A stretch of 64,000 nt of DNA from Gammaproteobacteria bacterium (lineage in GTDB: Bacteria; Pseudomonadota; Gammaproteobacteria; Pseudomonadales; Azotimanducaceae): positions 1-64,000 of the forward strand of contig VXYL01000067.1 in the NCBI GenBank assembly GCA_009846005.1. The letters run 5' to 3'. Below the pieces are notes generated by a model. It saw nothing but the letters and a program-made list of their open reading frames with translations, was not told the origin of the DNA and searched no databases. Shown piece after piece: positions 41,204 through 51,540 of the stretch (within the stretch, counting starts at the first letter, position 1; each line of letters starts with the position of its first letter). Position numbers and translations under genes: made by a program.

Positions 41204-44200
41204 CTAGTCATCCGCCTCGGCGCGACGCAGGTACGTGGAAAACCACGAGTCGATGTGAGCTCTGCTGCGCTGCCGGGATTCGGCAAGGGACCGGGCCAAA
41301 TCCTCAACCCCTACCGCACCGCAGGCTTGCGCCAGCGTCGACTGCTCCTCCGGCGACAATAGCGTGGGATCCTGGTCGACGCCCACCATGCGCATGAAGC
41401 CGTCGAAGTTCTGCCACAGCCTTGTAGCGTCAGCCAAGTCCGCTGCGACCGTCGCATCGATCAGCCCTTGCTTCGCCCCGGCCTCCAGAGCGGCTACCAG
41501 CCCGTCGCCGACGATTGCGGAACCCGGCGCGCCCGCGACGGCCTCAAGATGCAGGTGCGCAACGAACATCTCGATGTCCACAAGCCCCCCGGGTGCACCG
41601 AGTACGTCCCACCGCCCTTCGTCACGCTTCGGGCGCAGTGCCGACAGCGCTTCGTCAAGCGCGTCGAGCGGCCGCTCCCGGCCGAGAACCGCCTGGCGGA
41701 GGGCTTCGAATCGTTCTCCGAGATCGCCGTCGGCAAATACAACGCGGGCATGCGCCAGAATGCGCAGATCGGCGGCGGACGCCCCGTTCGCGTAGTACTC
41801 CTCGAGGGCACGAAGGGAATACGCCGAGCGTCCGTGACCTTCCCCGTGCCACGGCGGCTGCGGGTTGTAGAGCATCGCCGCAGGCGACAGCTCGCCGAAC
41901 ACGCGGTCGAAGCGCTGCAGCAACGACGTGTGCCACGCCTGCGTGTCGGTCGTGCGAGCGCAGTCGTAGAGGAACAATATCCGCAGCGGACCGCCGATGG
42001 CGAACTCTCGCCGGCCGTGCGCATCAAGCGCCACGAGGGCCAGCAAGTCGTCTTCCATGGCACCATGCTCCTTGGCGAAGTCCTGACGAACCGCGGACAG
42101 CGTCTGCACCAGACAGGCATCGAGGATATGTGACAGCGGTCGCGCGGCTTCCCGCGGCTCCACCGCACCGCGCAGCATGTGGGCACCAAGCTGGAACGCA
42201 CGCTGCTGGGCCCAGTTCCGAGTCTCCGCGACGAGGTCGTCGGTCGAGGGTGCCTTCTCGGCAATCGCCGACAGCTCTTCACCCATCGCCTGCCGGTCGA
42301 ATTCTCGCTGGTAGTAGAGCCGGACTAGACCCGTGCGGGCGATGCGGGCGGTTTCGGGGTCCAGACCCTCCTCGTCCTCGATCAACAGGTCGGTGAACTC
42401 GCGGCTCCGCAGGCTGTCCTGGAGAAAGGGGTAGCGCGCCAGCCACTGTACGATGCGCGGCGCCCGGCCGACGAGGTCGCCGAGACTCGTCGCAGTACGC
42501 CGGGTACCGGTGCCGACGCGGTGCAGGACAAGCCAAAGGGCCGGCACGAAAACGAGCGCCGCCACCGAGGACACCACAATGCCGAAGGCCAGCGAAACCA
42601 CCATTGGAACCATCGGCGCGGCACTGGGACTGCGCGTCAGCATCAACGGCATCAGGCCGACGAATGACGTCACCGTGGTAATGAGAATCGGCCGGCACCT
42701 GGCCGCAGCCGCATTCTCCAGGGCCGCTTCCACGGCGTCCCCGTCAGCGCGGAAGCGCTGGACGCCGTGAAGCAGCACCAATGAGGCATTGATCGCCACC
42801 CCGGCGGCCGCCAAGAGCCCGAACGCGGACGGCATGGAAAAGCCGAGTACGATGCCCGGGATCATGGCCAGGAGGTGCCCCAAAACCGCGCCCACGAAGC
42901 AGAACGGCAGCACGGCCATGACGATGAGCGGCTGGTGGTACGAGCGCAGCGGGATCGCGAGGAGCGCGTAGATGGCGCCGAACGCCGCCAGAAACAGCGG
43001 CCCGGCGCTGGCCACGGTCTCCCGCACGGCGCGGTTGCTCTCGATCTCGTAGCCAAGTCCGGGATTCGCGTCCACCGCGGCGCCCAGGAACGGTTCCATG
43101 GCGTCCAGCACCGCGTTGCCGGAGGTCTGATTCAGGTCGACCTTTGCGGATACGTTGACGGAACGAACGCTGTCGACACGCTCGATCAACTGCGTTCCCC
43201 GCCCCCATTCCGCCCTGGCGACTGTGCGAAACGGCACGTACGTTCCGGCAGGCGTTCGGACGTGGAGCGACTGCAAGGACTCAAGCGACCGCCGCGCCTC
43301 GGCCGGGTAGCGAACCATGACGCGCAGGTCGTCCTCCCCGCGCTGGACGCGCTGCGCTTCCTCGCCGTAGAAGGCCTGCCTGACCTGCCGCCCCACATCG
43401 GAGAGGGTGAACCCAAGCGCGGCGCCGGCGTCGGTGAGCGAAAGCGAGAGTTCCTCCTTGCCTTCCCTGAACGAGTTGGAGACTTCGAGGACACCCGGGT
43501 AGCCTGCTAGCTCAGCCTCCACGGCGGCGGAAACGGCCTTGAGATCGTCCATGCTGTCCCCGAACAGCCGGATGTCGATGTCCGGAGCCAGCTGCCTGAA
43601 GTCGGTCACGAACACAAGCTGCTCGGCATCTTCGATCGGCGCGGTCGCAGTCCGCCACGCGCGGGCCACCTCGACGGTCGTAATCCCGCGCTCCTCGGAG
43701 GGGGACAACTGCAGATAGATCTCGCCAAGGTGGCTTCCGGTCGGGGCCGTGTCGCCGCCCGTCCCGCCAGGGAGGTGCGAGCCATGCGACTCCGCTATGT
43801 GCATGATGACCGGCACGCCGTGTTCGCGGGCAAGCTCGGTCTGCAAACCCTGAGCCGACGCGACCAACCGCTCGAGCGCGCGAGCGGTGTCGATCTGCGG
43901 TACGCCAAACGGCATGGACAGCTTGGCCACGATCCGGTCGCCCTGATCCGAAATGAGGAACGAGAACGGCAAGTGGCCGCCGACCACCGTCGCGATAGCC
44001 AGCCCGATCGCGACGGCCCCGGACGTGACCGTCAGCACCCGCCGTCGAAGCGCGCGCCGGATCATGCGGCGGAAGGCCCCCTGGATGAACGTCTCGAGCC
44101 CGCGTTCGAAGCGCACCTGAACGCGTGCGAATGCCGCGCCCAGCCAACGCAGCGCGCCGCTCACGTGTGCAGCCACGACCAGGCATAGAACGCCGATTGC

Positions 44201-45757
44201 GAGGCCGACCGCGTCCCGCCCATCCGCTGCCAGCACGACCGCAGCGAGCACGGCGACAGTCAGCAGCGCGATGCCGAAATCGCCGAGCGGCATCGAATCC
44301 GGCCGATGTCCGAGATGCAGCGGCAGGATCACGTGGCACTCGATCAGCGAAAACGCCAGGCAGCAGATCACCGGTGCCGCGACCGCCGCCATGAACTGAC
44401 CGGCAACGCCGGTCAGGAAGAGCATCGGGACGAACGCGGCCACGGTCGTCAGAACGCCAAACGTGACGGGCACGAACACGCGCCGGGCACCTTCGATGGC
44501 ACCTGCCAGCTGTCCGGCGCCTTCGCGCTGCGCCACGTAGGCCGATTCGCCGACGACGACCGCGTCGTCGACCAAGAGCCCGAGAACCAATATGAAGCCG
44601 ATGAGCGAGATCGCGTCGATCGAGACCCCGAAGCAGAACAGCAGGAACACGGCACCGAGCAGCGCGATGGGGATGCCCGCCGCAACCCAAAGCGCCAGGT
44701 GAGGCCGCAGGAACAGCGCCAGGACCACCAGCACTAGCAACAGCCCCTGCAAGCCGCTGTCGATCAACGTGGTTAGGCGATCCACAAGCAAGGACGACTG
44801 GTCGTTCCACACCGTGAGCGTGACACCTTCTCCATACTTGGCCCCGGACTCGGCCACATAGCGTCTGACCTGGGCCGATATCTCCCGCAGATCCTGGCTT
44901 CCCACCTGGGAAACCCGTACCAGCGCCGCCGGGCGCCCATCGAACCGGAACTCCTGCCCCGTGTCGGCGAAGCCGTCGACGACGCGCGCCACATCCTCAA
45001 GCAGCACCCGCGTCCCGTCGTCGCGCGTGGTCACCTCGATCCTCCTAAACTCCTCCCCGGCATCCGCTTGCCCTTGCGTACGCAGCAGCAGTTCACCCCG
45101 GTCCGTCTTGATCGCCCCGCCCGGCAGATCGAGGGAGTTGCCGCGAATTGCGCCCGCGACCTGATCGAAGGTGAGTTGGTTGCGTTGCAGGGACGCCTCG
45201 GAGACCTCGACGGAGATCTCGTAGGGGCGCACGTTGGCAACAGACGCCCGCATGACCGCCGGCAGGACGAGCAGGTCGTTGCGGACCCGGCGCGCCAGCT
45301 CCTTCAAGTCTCTCTCGTCCGTGGGGCCCGTGACCGTCACCTCGATCACCACGTCGCTTGACGACAGCAGCCGGACGACCGGCGTCTCCGTCTCCTTCGG
45401 CAAGGTGTCGATGGCGTTGACCTGGTTCTGGACGTCGGCGAGCGCGGCGGCACGATCGGCGTCGAAAAGCAACGCGACCATCACTCGGCACCGCCCCTCC
45501 TCTGCCGTCGACCGAATGCGGTCAACGCCGTCGATGCCGTCGAGCTTCTCATCGATGCGGGCACAGACCGCGGTTTCGACCTCCTCGGGTGCGGCGCCGA
45601 GGTACGGAACCACGATGCTGATGACCGGCACGTCGAGGTCCGGCCAGATCTGCACCGATATACGCGCGAACGACGCGATGCCGGCAAGAAGCAGGAATGC
45701 CACCAGAAGATTGGTCGCCACCGGATTGGTGGCGAACCAGGAGACTACGCGTTTCAC
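41204..45757 (-). CDS. RND efflux pump fused to a degenerate GlnE domain
   Basis: A 1517-residue protein. Residues 1 to about 1080 are a full RND (AcrB/HAE-like) permease, with an N-terminal helix, two periplasmic loops and TM4 carrying GLLVDDAVVVGESAYVA with the Asp pair of the proton relay. The last 430 residues match a GlnE-type adenylyltransferase domain: LVALDAHGRREFAIGGPLRI with LFLYD (about 1241-1266) replaces the family GKLGGREL..SDLDLIFLY, followed by RSAYSLRALEEYYANGAS, LAHARVVFADGDLGERFEAL and APGGLVDIEMFVAHLHLE (about 1389-1406). The catalytic Asp pair is missing, so it should be non-enzymatic. The start overlaps the adaptor stop by 4 bp. Confidence 0.9.
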   Translation of the reverse strand: MKRVVSWFATNPVATNLLVAFLLLAGIASFARISVQIWPDLDVPVISIVVPYLGAAPEEVETAVCARIDEKLDGIDGVDRIRSTAEEGRCRVMVALLFDADRAAALADVQNQVNAIDTLPKETETPVVRLLSSSDVVIEVTVTGPTDERDLKELARRVRNDLLVLPAVMRASVANVRPYEISVEVSEASLQRNQLTFDQVAGAIRGNSLDLPGGAIKTDRGELLLRTQGQADAGEEFRRIEVTTRDDGTRVLLEDVARVVDGFADTGQEFRFDGRPAALVRVSQVGSQDLREISAQVRRYVAESGAKYGEGVTLTVWNDQSSLLVDRLTTLIDSGLQGLLLVLVVLALFLRPHLALWVAAGIPIALLGAVFLLFCFGVSIDAISLIGFILVLGLLVDDAVVVGESAYVAQREGAGQLAGAIEGARRVFVPVTFGVLTTVAAFVPMLFLTGVAGQFMAAVAAPVICCLAFSLIECHVILPLHLGHRPDSMPLGDFGIALLTVAVLAAVVLAADGRDAVGLAIGVLCLVVAAHVSGALRWLGAAFARVQVRFERGLETFIQGAFRRMIRRALRRRVLTVTSGAVAIGLAIATVVGGHLPFSFLISDQGDRIVAKLSMPFGVPQIDTARALERLVASAQGLQTELAREHGVPVIMHIAESHGSHLPGGTGGDTAPTGSHLGEIYLQLSPSEERGITTVEVARAWRTATAPIEDAEQLVFVTDFRQLAPDIDIRLFGDSMDDLKAVSAAVEAELAGYPGVLEVSNSFREGKEELSLSLTDAGAALGFTLSDVGRQVRQAFYGEEAQRVQRGEDDLRVMVRYPAEARRSLESLQSLHVRTPAGTYVPFRTVARAEWGRGTQLIERVDSVRSVNVSAKVDLNQTSGNAVLDAMEPFLGAAVDANPGLGYEIESNRAVRETVASAGPLFLAAFGAIYALLAIPLRSYHQPLIVMAVLPFCFVGAVLGHLLAMIPGIVLGFSMPSAFGLLAAAGVAINASLVLLHGVQRFRADGDAVEAALENAAAARCRPILITTVTSFVGLMPLMLTRSPSAAPMVPMVVSLAFGIVVSSVAALVFVPALWLVLHRVGTGTRRTATSLGDLVGRAPRIVQWLARYPFLQDSLRSREFTDLLIEDEEGLDPETARIARTGLVRLYYQREFDRQAMGEELSAIAEKAPSTDDLVAETRNWAQQRAFQLGAHMLRGAVEPREAARPLSHILDACLVQTLSAVRQDFAKEHGAMEDDLLALVALDAHGRREFAIGGPLRILFLYDCARTTDTQAWHTSLLQRFDRVFGELSPAAMLYNPQPPWHGEGHGRSAYSLRALEEYYANGASAADLRILAHARVVFADGDLGERFEALRQAVLGRERPLDALDEALSALRPKRDEGRWDVLGAPGGLVDIEMFVAHLHLEAVAGAPGSAIVGDGLVAALEAGAKQGLIDATVAADLADATRLWQNFDGFMRMVGVDQDPTLLSPEEQSTLAQACGAVGVEDLARSLAESRQRSRAHIDSWFSTYLRRAEADD

Positions 45758-46938
45758 GGCACCTCTGCCGGTGCGCCCCCGTTGCCCGCCGTCCGGACGG
45801 TCAGTCCGTCGACCGCGCCCGGCAGTCGCGTGAGCGAGACCCGTTCGCCGGTACGCAAGCCCAGAACGTAGGCTTCCTCGCCGAGCAGACGCAGCACTTC
45901 CACCGCCCGCACGGCGAGCCGATCATCCGCCTCGACCACATGGACATGCCCTTCCGACTGAAGCGCGGCGCGGGGGAGCACCACGGCGTTACCGACCTCG
46001 CGTCCCTCGATCTCGGCATCGACGAAAAGACCCACCGTGAGCGGCGGCTTGCCTGCCGGCTGATCGTAGGGTCGCTGCACTTCGGCGATCATCTTGACCA
46101 TCCGGGTCCCGGGATCGATCTCGCCTTCCGTGCGCACGATTCGGCCGTGCCACTCATGCTCGCGACCCGCGAACCGGGCGCGCAGAACCACGGTAAGCCG
46201 GGCCGCAGCATCAAACGCACCGCCGAGGGGCACCGGCAGAAACGCCAGATCCTCGTCGTGCACCGGCAGGCGCACTTCGGCGATATCGACCGAGTAAAGA
46301 TTGGCAACGGTCTCCCCGCGGTTGACGAACTGGCCCGGGTCCACCGATTCGCTTCGGACGCGACCGTCATACGGTGCGACGATGCGCGTTCGCTCGAGGT
46401 CCCGTTCTGCTCGAAGTTCCTGGGCCGTCGCCTCGCGAACGTGCGCTTCGGCCAGCAGTTGGCGGTTCTCCGCTTCATCGCGGTTCGATATGCTGACCGA
46501 ATCCGTCGCCGTCAGCCGATCCTGGCGGGCGAACGCCCGGCGTGCCTGCGCCAGTTCGCTTCTCGCGGAAGCCAGCCGTGCGCGCGCCTGCTCCAACGCC
46601 AGTTCGTAGTCGACGCGGTCGATGGTGACCAGCACGTCGTCCCGCTTGAAAAAACCGCCGGAAACCATGGAATCCGCAACGGATACGACGCGACCGGAAA
46701 CCTCGGACACCAGGCGGCTCTCGGTCTTCGGCAGCACCACGCCATGTGCTGCCACGGTCAGCCGAACCGGACCGGGACGTACCTCCACGAAACGCACGAG
46801 CGGTGCCCGAACCCCAGAGTCTTCCGGCTCCGTCACGGGCCCCCTCGCCACGATCACGACCATCAGCGCGATTCCCACGACGGCGACCGAGAACGAGCCC
46901 AGGTAGCGTTTGATGGTCGTCCGGCTAGCCCGACTCAT
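45754..46938 (-). CDS. RND periplasmic adaptor (HlyD/MFP family)
   Basis: A 394-residue adaptor. An N-terminal signal-anchor (LGSFSVAVVGIALMVVIVA), the biotinyl-lipoyl half-motifs (LVSEVSGRVVSVADSMVSGG and RIVAPYDGRVRSESVDPGQF), and a coiled coil between (YELALEQARARLASARSELA) are all present. It should bridge the RND-GlnE pump to an outer-membrane channel. No TolC-like gene is present in the window. The stop overlaps the pump start. Confidence 0.92.
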   Translation of the reverse strand: MSRASRTTIKRYLGSFSVAVVGIALMVVIVARGPVTEPEDSGVRAPLVRFVEVRPGPVRLTVAAHGVVLPKTESRLVSEVSGRVVSVADSMVSGGFFKRDDVLVTIDRVDYELALEQARARLASARSELAQARRAFARQDRLTATDSVSISNRDEAENRQLLAEAHVREATAQELRAERDLERTRIVAPYDGRVRSESVDPGQFVNRGETVANLYSVDIAEVRLPVHDEDLAFLPVPLGGAFDAAARLTVVLRARFAGREHEWHGRIVRTEGEIDPGTRMVKMIAEVQRPYDQPAGKPPLTVGLFVDAEIEGREVGNAVVLPRAALQSEGHVHVVEADDRLAVRAVEVLRLLGEEAYVLGLRTGERVSLTRLPGAVDGLTVRTAGNGGAPAEVP

Positions 46939-47016
46939 GCACCGTCGTCCTCAGACCTTCGCCGGCACGGGCGTATGCGGTTCCGTAACGCTATTCGGCC
47001 CTCGGCTGGGACAATG

Positions 47017-50000
47017 TCAAATCGCGGCATCGGCTCGCCGCGGCCACGCCATGCCGGCGCGTTCGCGGACGCCTTCCCCGATCAGCAGGATGGCAGGCAC
47101 GACGAAGAGTATCCCCAAGCTGCCCGCCGCAAGCCCGCCGATGATGCTGACCACCATCGGCACGTAATTGGTAACCGTGGCCTCCGACGTCAGATAAAGC
47201 ACAGGCAACAGGCCGCCAACGGTCGTCACGGTGGTCAGGAAGATCGGCCTGAAACGCTCCCGCACGGCACCCGCGATTGCCGCGATCGCCGGCAGGTCCG
47301 AACCGGCGCGCAGGCTATTGCACCGGTCCATGAGGAGCAGCGTGTCATTGATGACGACCCCGAGGACGGCGACCACCCCGAATGCGGACGCCAGGTTCAT
47401 GTCGTAGCCCAGCGACAGGTGCGCCAACACGGCCCCGGCCGCCGCCAGCGGCATCGCCGTCAGCACGACCAGCGGCTGCACGTAGCTGCGGAACTGTATG
47501 GCTATGATCATATAGATCACCAGGAGCGCGACCGGCAACGTATAGGCCAGCGGCGCGAGGGACTGCTCGTCGTCACCCACGCCCGTGCGAGACCATGCCA
47601 GCCCAAGGCCGGGATACCGCTTCTCAAGTTCCGGTAGCACACTGTCTTCGACGTGCGCCCACAGCTCGCGCGGTGTTGTCACCGCACGATCCACGAAAGA
47701 GCCCACTTCAGCTGCGCGAACGCCATCGATCCGCAGCAGCGTTTCGAGTTCGCGACTCTCCACCACCCTCGCCGCCACACCTAAGGGGATGTCGCCGCCC
47801 ATCGGCAGCTCGATGCGCTCGTCCACGAGTTCGGCGAAACTCCGCCGCCGATTCTCAGGGTAACGGACCACGACCTTGACCTCGTCCCGTCCGCGCTGGA
47901 CGCGCTGCACCTCGGTGCCGAAGAAGCGCGCCCGGAGCTGTGCCGCCAACTCGCCCGCGGTAAGTCCTGCGGCCTTTCCCGCAGGCGTCAGGTGCAGATC
48001 GAAGTGACGCCTGCCCGGAGTCAGGGAGTCAAAGGCATCCAGCACACCGGGGGCAGCCTTGATCGCCCCGACCATGTCTGCGGCGGCCCGCGCGAGGATG
48101 TCGCTGTCCGGGTGGACAAGAGCCACCGAGAGGTCGTAACCGCTGCCGTAACGATCCGCCGTCGAGAACGTCAGCTGGTCGGCGCCAATGACCTCGCCGA
48201 CGTTCCGTCGCCACGCCCGGGCGACCTCCTCGGCGCTCACCGTGCGTTGCGACTCCTCCCGGAGCTGCAGCGTAACGGCGGTGAGATGAGTGGCACGACT
48301 CCCATCCGCCGCGAAGATGCCGCGGGAGGGGCGGTGCCCGACAACCGTGGCGACCGAGACGATTGGGAACCCACCAAGCTCCTCGTTGCTCCGTCTGGCC
48401 GCATCCTCCAACTGGCGCGCTCCCGCGTGTGTGACTTCAAGCGGCGTTCCCACAGGATAGGTGATGGCCGCCTCGACCCTTCCGGTACCGAGGGCCGCCA
48501 CGTCGCCAACGCGGACAACGCCGCCGCCGAGCAACGCACCGCTAACGACCACCAGACCAACCGCTACCAGCACAGCAGCGACCGGGTGGCGGGTCGCCGC
48601 CGCAACAGCGGGTACGGCGACGCGGTCGCGGAGGACGTCGATCGCCTCTCTGACCCGCGCCTGAACAGCAGCCATGGGCCAACGACTCCAGTCGCCCCCG
48701 TGCGCTAGATGCGACGGCAGGATCAAAAACGCCTCCAACAGCGACACGCCCAGCACCAAGAAAGCGACGATCGGGAACACGCTCAGGAACTGGCCCAACA
48801 CGCCGTAGGTGAATAGCAGCGGGGAGAAGGCCAGCAGCGTCGTAGCAACGCCGACCACCACCGGCCAGAACACGCGCTGCGCCCCGGCAACCGCCGCAGC
48901 CGCTCCCACCAGACCACGTTCCCGCTCCGTCGCGACGCTCTCCCCCACCACCACCGCGTCGTCGACGACGATGCCGATCATCATGATCATCGCGAAGACC
49001 GTCGCCAGGTTGAAGGTGAGATCGAACGCCGGGAACAACAACGCCGCACCCAGGAAGGAGACCGGCAAACCGACCGCCACCCATGTCGCAAAGCGAAAGT
49101 CGAACACCAGCGCAAGGACGAGGAACACAAGCACGAGGCCCAGCGCGCCCGTGCCCGTGACCAGGTCCATGCGAGCCGACGCCCGCCGGGAGCTATCTTC
49201 CCAGATGGTCACCTCGGCCCCCGGTGGCGGGGCATAGTCGGCGAGCATTGTCCGCACATCGTGGGCAATCTGCACCTCCGACTCGCCTAGCTGCGCTGCT
49301 AGCGCGGTCACGAAGACGGCCGGCACGCCGTCGAGTTCGGTAACACCTACAGCGTCCCCGAACCCTTCGCTGACTGTCGCCACGTCCCCCACCGTGACCA
49401 GCGCGCCGCCCGGGGACGACAGTAGAACCACGTCCTCGAACTCCTCGGCACGGATGCGCCGGTCGTCAACGCGAACGACCATCCCGCCGGCGCTGGTCAG
49501 CAGACGCCCGGACGTGAGGTCCACCGACGAGCTCCGAACCTTGCGCGCCACCTCGCCGATGGTCAGGCCATGCTCGCGCAACGCCTCCTCGTCGACCTCG
49601 ATGACGATCTCTCTCTCCGGCGACCAGTCAAGCGAAACGCTTGACACCGCGGGTAGCGCGAGCATGTCCTCGCGCATCTGCTCCGCCGCGACGCGCAGCC
49701 CCTCCGTCGACAGCTCAGCCGAGGTCAAGGCCACCGTGATCGCCGGAACGTGCACGAACGGTATGCCGACCTCGGGCTGCTCCGCGTCAGGCGGCGGGAA
49801 CCTCTCGATGCGGTCGACCGCCGTGCGTGCCTCGCCCAGCACCTCCTCGGTGTCCGCGAACGCACCCACCTCAAGCGTGACGGTGCCAACATCCGCCGAC
49901 GCCTCGGAAACCACCCGGCGTACCCCGGCCAGCCCGACTACGCGCTCCTCGATTCGACGCGTGATGGTCTCCTCGACCTCCGTCGGACTCGACCCGGGGT

Positions 50001-50199
50001 ATGGCACCGTGACGCTGACTGTCCTGCCGTCCACGTCAGGAATGATCTCGACGTCGATTCCCGACGCGACGAACAGCCCGCCGCCGAGGGCGAATAACAT
50101 GAGCAGGCTACCCGCCACGCGGCGGCGCACGAACGCGGCGATCACCGCGCCCACACCGCTGGGAGCTTCCTGCCCGCCCGAATCGCTAGACGCGGTCAT
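47017..50199 (-). CDS. RND efflux pump permease (second unit)
   Basis: A 1060-residue RND permease without extra domains. It has the N-terminal helix, SVTVPYPGSSPTEVEETITR, TM4 with MIGIVVDDAVVVGESVATER carrying the proton-relay Asp pair, and the repeat of that region near residue 950 as GVVAVLGVVINDTLLLMDRC. The upstream in-frame residues are not conserved, so ATG 50199, overlapping the adaptor stop, is chosen. It lies between two adaptor genes in one operon. Confidence 0.93.
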   Translation of the reverse strand: MTASSDSGGQEAPSGVGAVIAAFVRRRVAGSLLMLFALGGGLFVASGIDVEIIPDVDGRTVSVTVPYPGSSPTEVEETITRRIEERVVGLAGVRRVVSEASADVGTVTLEVGAFADTEEVLGEARTAVDRIERFPPPDAEQPEVGIPFVHVPAITVALTSAELSTEGLRVAAEQMREDMLALPAVSSVSLDWSPEREIVIEVDEEALREHGLTIGEVARKVRSSSVDLTSGRLLTSAGGMVVRVDDRRIRAEEFEDVVLLSSPGGALVTVGDVATVSEGFGDAVGVTELDGVPAVFVTALAAQLGESEVQIAHDVRTMLADYAPPPGAEVTIWEDSSRRASARMDLVTGTGALGLVLVFLVLALVFDFRFATWVAVGLPVSFLGAALLFPAFDLTFNLATVFAMIMMIGIVVDDAVVVGESVATERERGLVGAAAAVAGAQRVFWPVVVGVATTLLAFSPLLFTYGVLGQFLSVFPIVAFLVLGVSLLEAFLILPSHLAHGGDWSRWPMAAVQARVREAIDVLRDRVAVPAVAAATRHPVAAVLVAVGLVVVSGALLGGGVVRVGDVAALGTGRVEAAITYPVGTPLEVTHAGARQLEDAARRSNEELGGFPIVSVATVVGHRPSRGIFAADGSRATHLTAVTLQLREESQRTVSAEEVARAWRRNVGEVIGADQLTFSTADRYGSGYDLSVALVHPDSDILARAAADMVGAIKAAPGVLDAFDSLTPGRRHFDLHLTPAGKAAGLTAGELAAQLRARFFGTEVQRVQRGRDEVKVVVRYPENRRRSFAELVDERIELPMGGDIPLGVAARVVESRELETLLRIDGVRAAEVGSFVDRAVTTPRELWAHVEDSVLPELEKRYPGLGLAWSRTGVGDDEQSLAPLAYTLPVALLVIYMIIAIQFRSYVQPLVVLTAMPLAAAGAVLAHLSLGYDMNLASAFGVVAVLGVVINDTLLLMDRCNSLRAGSDLPAIAAIAGAVRERFRPIFLTTVTTVGGLLPVLYLTSEATVTNYVPMVVSIIGGLAAGSLGILFVVPAILLIGEGVRERAGMAWPRRADAAI

Positions 50200-51329
50200 C
50201 GCTCGCCACCATCGGCAACGGCTTTCACCGCCAGTCCGGACCGTTCGCCCGGAACCGCGCCGAGAACGACTCCTTCCCGCGCGTCGAACGACGCCACGAT
50301 CCATCCGGTGTCGGTTCGACCGAGCGTACGCGGCGTCTCCTGCAACAGTTTGCCGTCGTCCACCAGCCATACGCTGTCGTCGGCACGGTGCGCCTCGGGC
50401 GGCAGGAGGTACGCATTGTCGAACGCGGGCCCGTCTAGGGCTACGCGAACGAACGTCCCAGGCGGGGGACCCTTCGCGTCCGCGAAGTCCAGCAGCAGCA
50501 TGGACAGCCGTGTACGCGGGGCCAGCACTGAAGAGACCTGCGAGACCACCGCCTCGAAGCGTTGCCCTCCGGCGAGAACGGTGGCCGGCCGACCGCGCGG
50601 GTCGCCGAGATACGCCAGATCATCCACCGGGATCGGCGCGCGCGTCTCCAGGCGACCGGTCTGGAATACCGTACCGACACTCGTTGCGCGTGAGACGACC
50701 TCGCCAACCGACACGGGCGCAGCGATCACGGTGCCGTCGAAAGGCAGCGAGAACCGCGTTTCGGACAACTGCATCTCGGCCAGCTTGACGTCCGCAATGG
50801 CTGCCTGCACACGGCCCTCGAAACGTTCGATCTGGCCCAAGCGCGCAACCGCTGGCGGAACCTCCGCGCCCGGGTTTCGCTCCCGATACTGTGCCGCGTC
50901 CAGAGCCCCTTGGTCCTGGTGGCGGCGGAGCCTTCCGCGAGTCGCCGCGAGCATGCCCTGCGCCCGCTCGAGCCTCAGTTCGGTGTCCTCCGGGTCCACG
51001 ACGAACAACGTCTCGCCTGCCTTAAACGTCCCGCCTGCACGTAGAGCGGGCGAGACTTGGACCACGCGGCCAGACGCCAACGGACGCAACGCGACCAGTG
51101 TCCGCGCATGGACTTCCCCGGTGAGCGTCACCGTCAGCGAATGCGAACCGACCTCCGGGCGCAGAACCCGCACCGACGGGGCTTCCGCGCTGCGGATCGA
51201 GTCCTCGCCTATTGGTGCCACGCCCGGAGAGCGGGCGAAGTAGATGCCCGCAGCCAAAGCGATTATGAGCAAGCCAACCTGCGCCCAGCCGACCCAGCCG
51301 CGCGATTCGCGCTCCGCAGCATCCGCCAT
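50196..51329 (-). CDS. RND periplasmic adaptor (second, upstream)
   Basis: A 377-residue HlyD-type adaptor, first gene of the four-gene pump operon. A signal-anchor (VGWAQVGLLIIALAAGIYFA), the lipoyl half-motifs (ALRPLASGRVVQVSPALRAG and SLPFDGTVIAAPVSVGEVVS) and a short hairpin (LRLERAQGMLAATRGRLRRH) are visible. Compared with the other adaptor the helical hairpin includes an insertion around ERNPGAEVPPAVARLGQ. It partners the pump encoded immediately after. Confidence 0.92.
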   Translation of the reverse strand: MADAAERESRGWVGWAQVGLLIIALAAGIYFARSPGVAPIGEDSIRSAEAPSVRVLRPEVGSHSLTVTLTGEVHARTLVALRPLASGRVVQVSPALRAGGTFKAGETLFVVDPEDTELRLERAQGMLAATRGRLRRHQDQGALDAAQYRERNPGAEVPPAVARLGQIERFEGRVQAAIADVKLAEMQLSETRFSLPFDGTVIAAPVSVGEVVSRATSVGTVFQTGRLETRAPIPVDDLAYLGDPRGRPATVLAGGQRFEAVVSQVSSVLAPRTRLSMLLLDFADAKGPPPGTFVRVALDGPAFDNAYLLPPEAHRADDSVWLVDDGKLLQETPRTLGRTDTGWIVASFDAREGVVLGAVPGERSGLAVKAVADGGER

Positions 51330-51540
51330 AACCCTGTCCCCCTACCGTTCGCCTATGTCCCTACTACCCCCGAATTGCCCGTTCCAAGCGGGCCGCGCAC
51401 GCCAGCGGCTGCGCCACGTACGCACGACCGACCAACGGCGTTTCGACCGACTACCAGCAATTTCGGAGCCTACGCAAGTCCGAGGGGAATGCAAAGGCAA
51501 TAGCCTTTGTTCAGCACCCCGCCGGCGGACCGCGATATCT

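Noticed and set aside
45697-47637. 646-residue plus-strand frame
   Set aside because: Antisense to the adaptor and pump genes; composition is typical of a GC-rich shadow.
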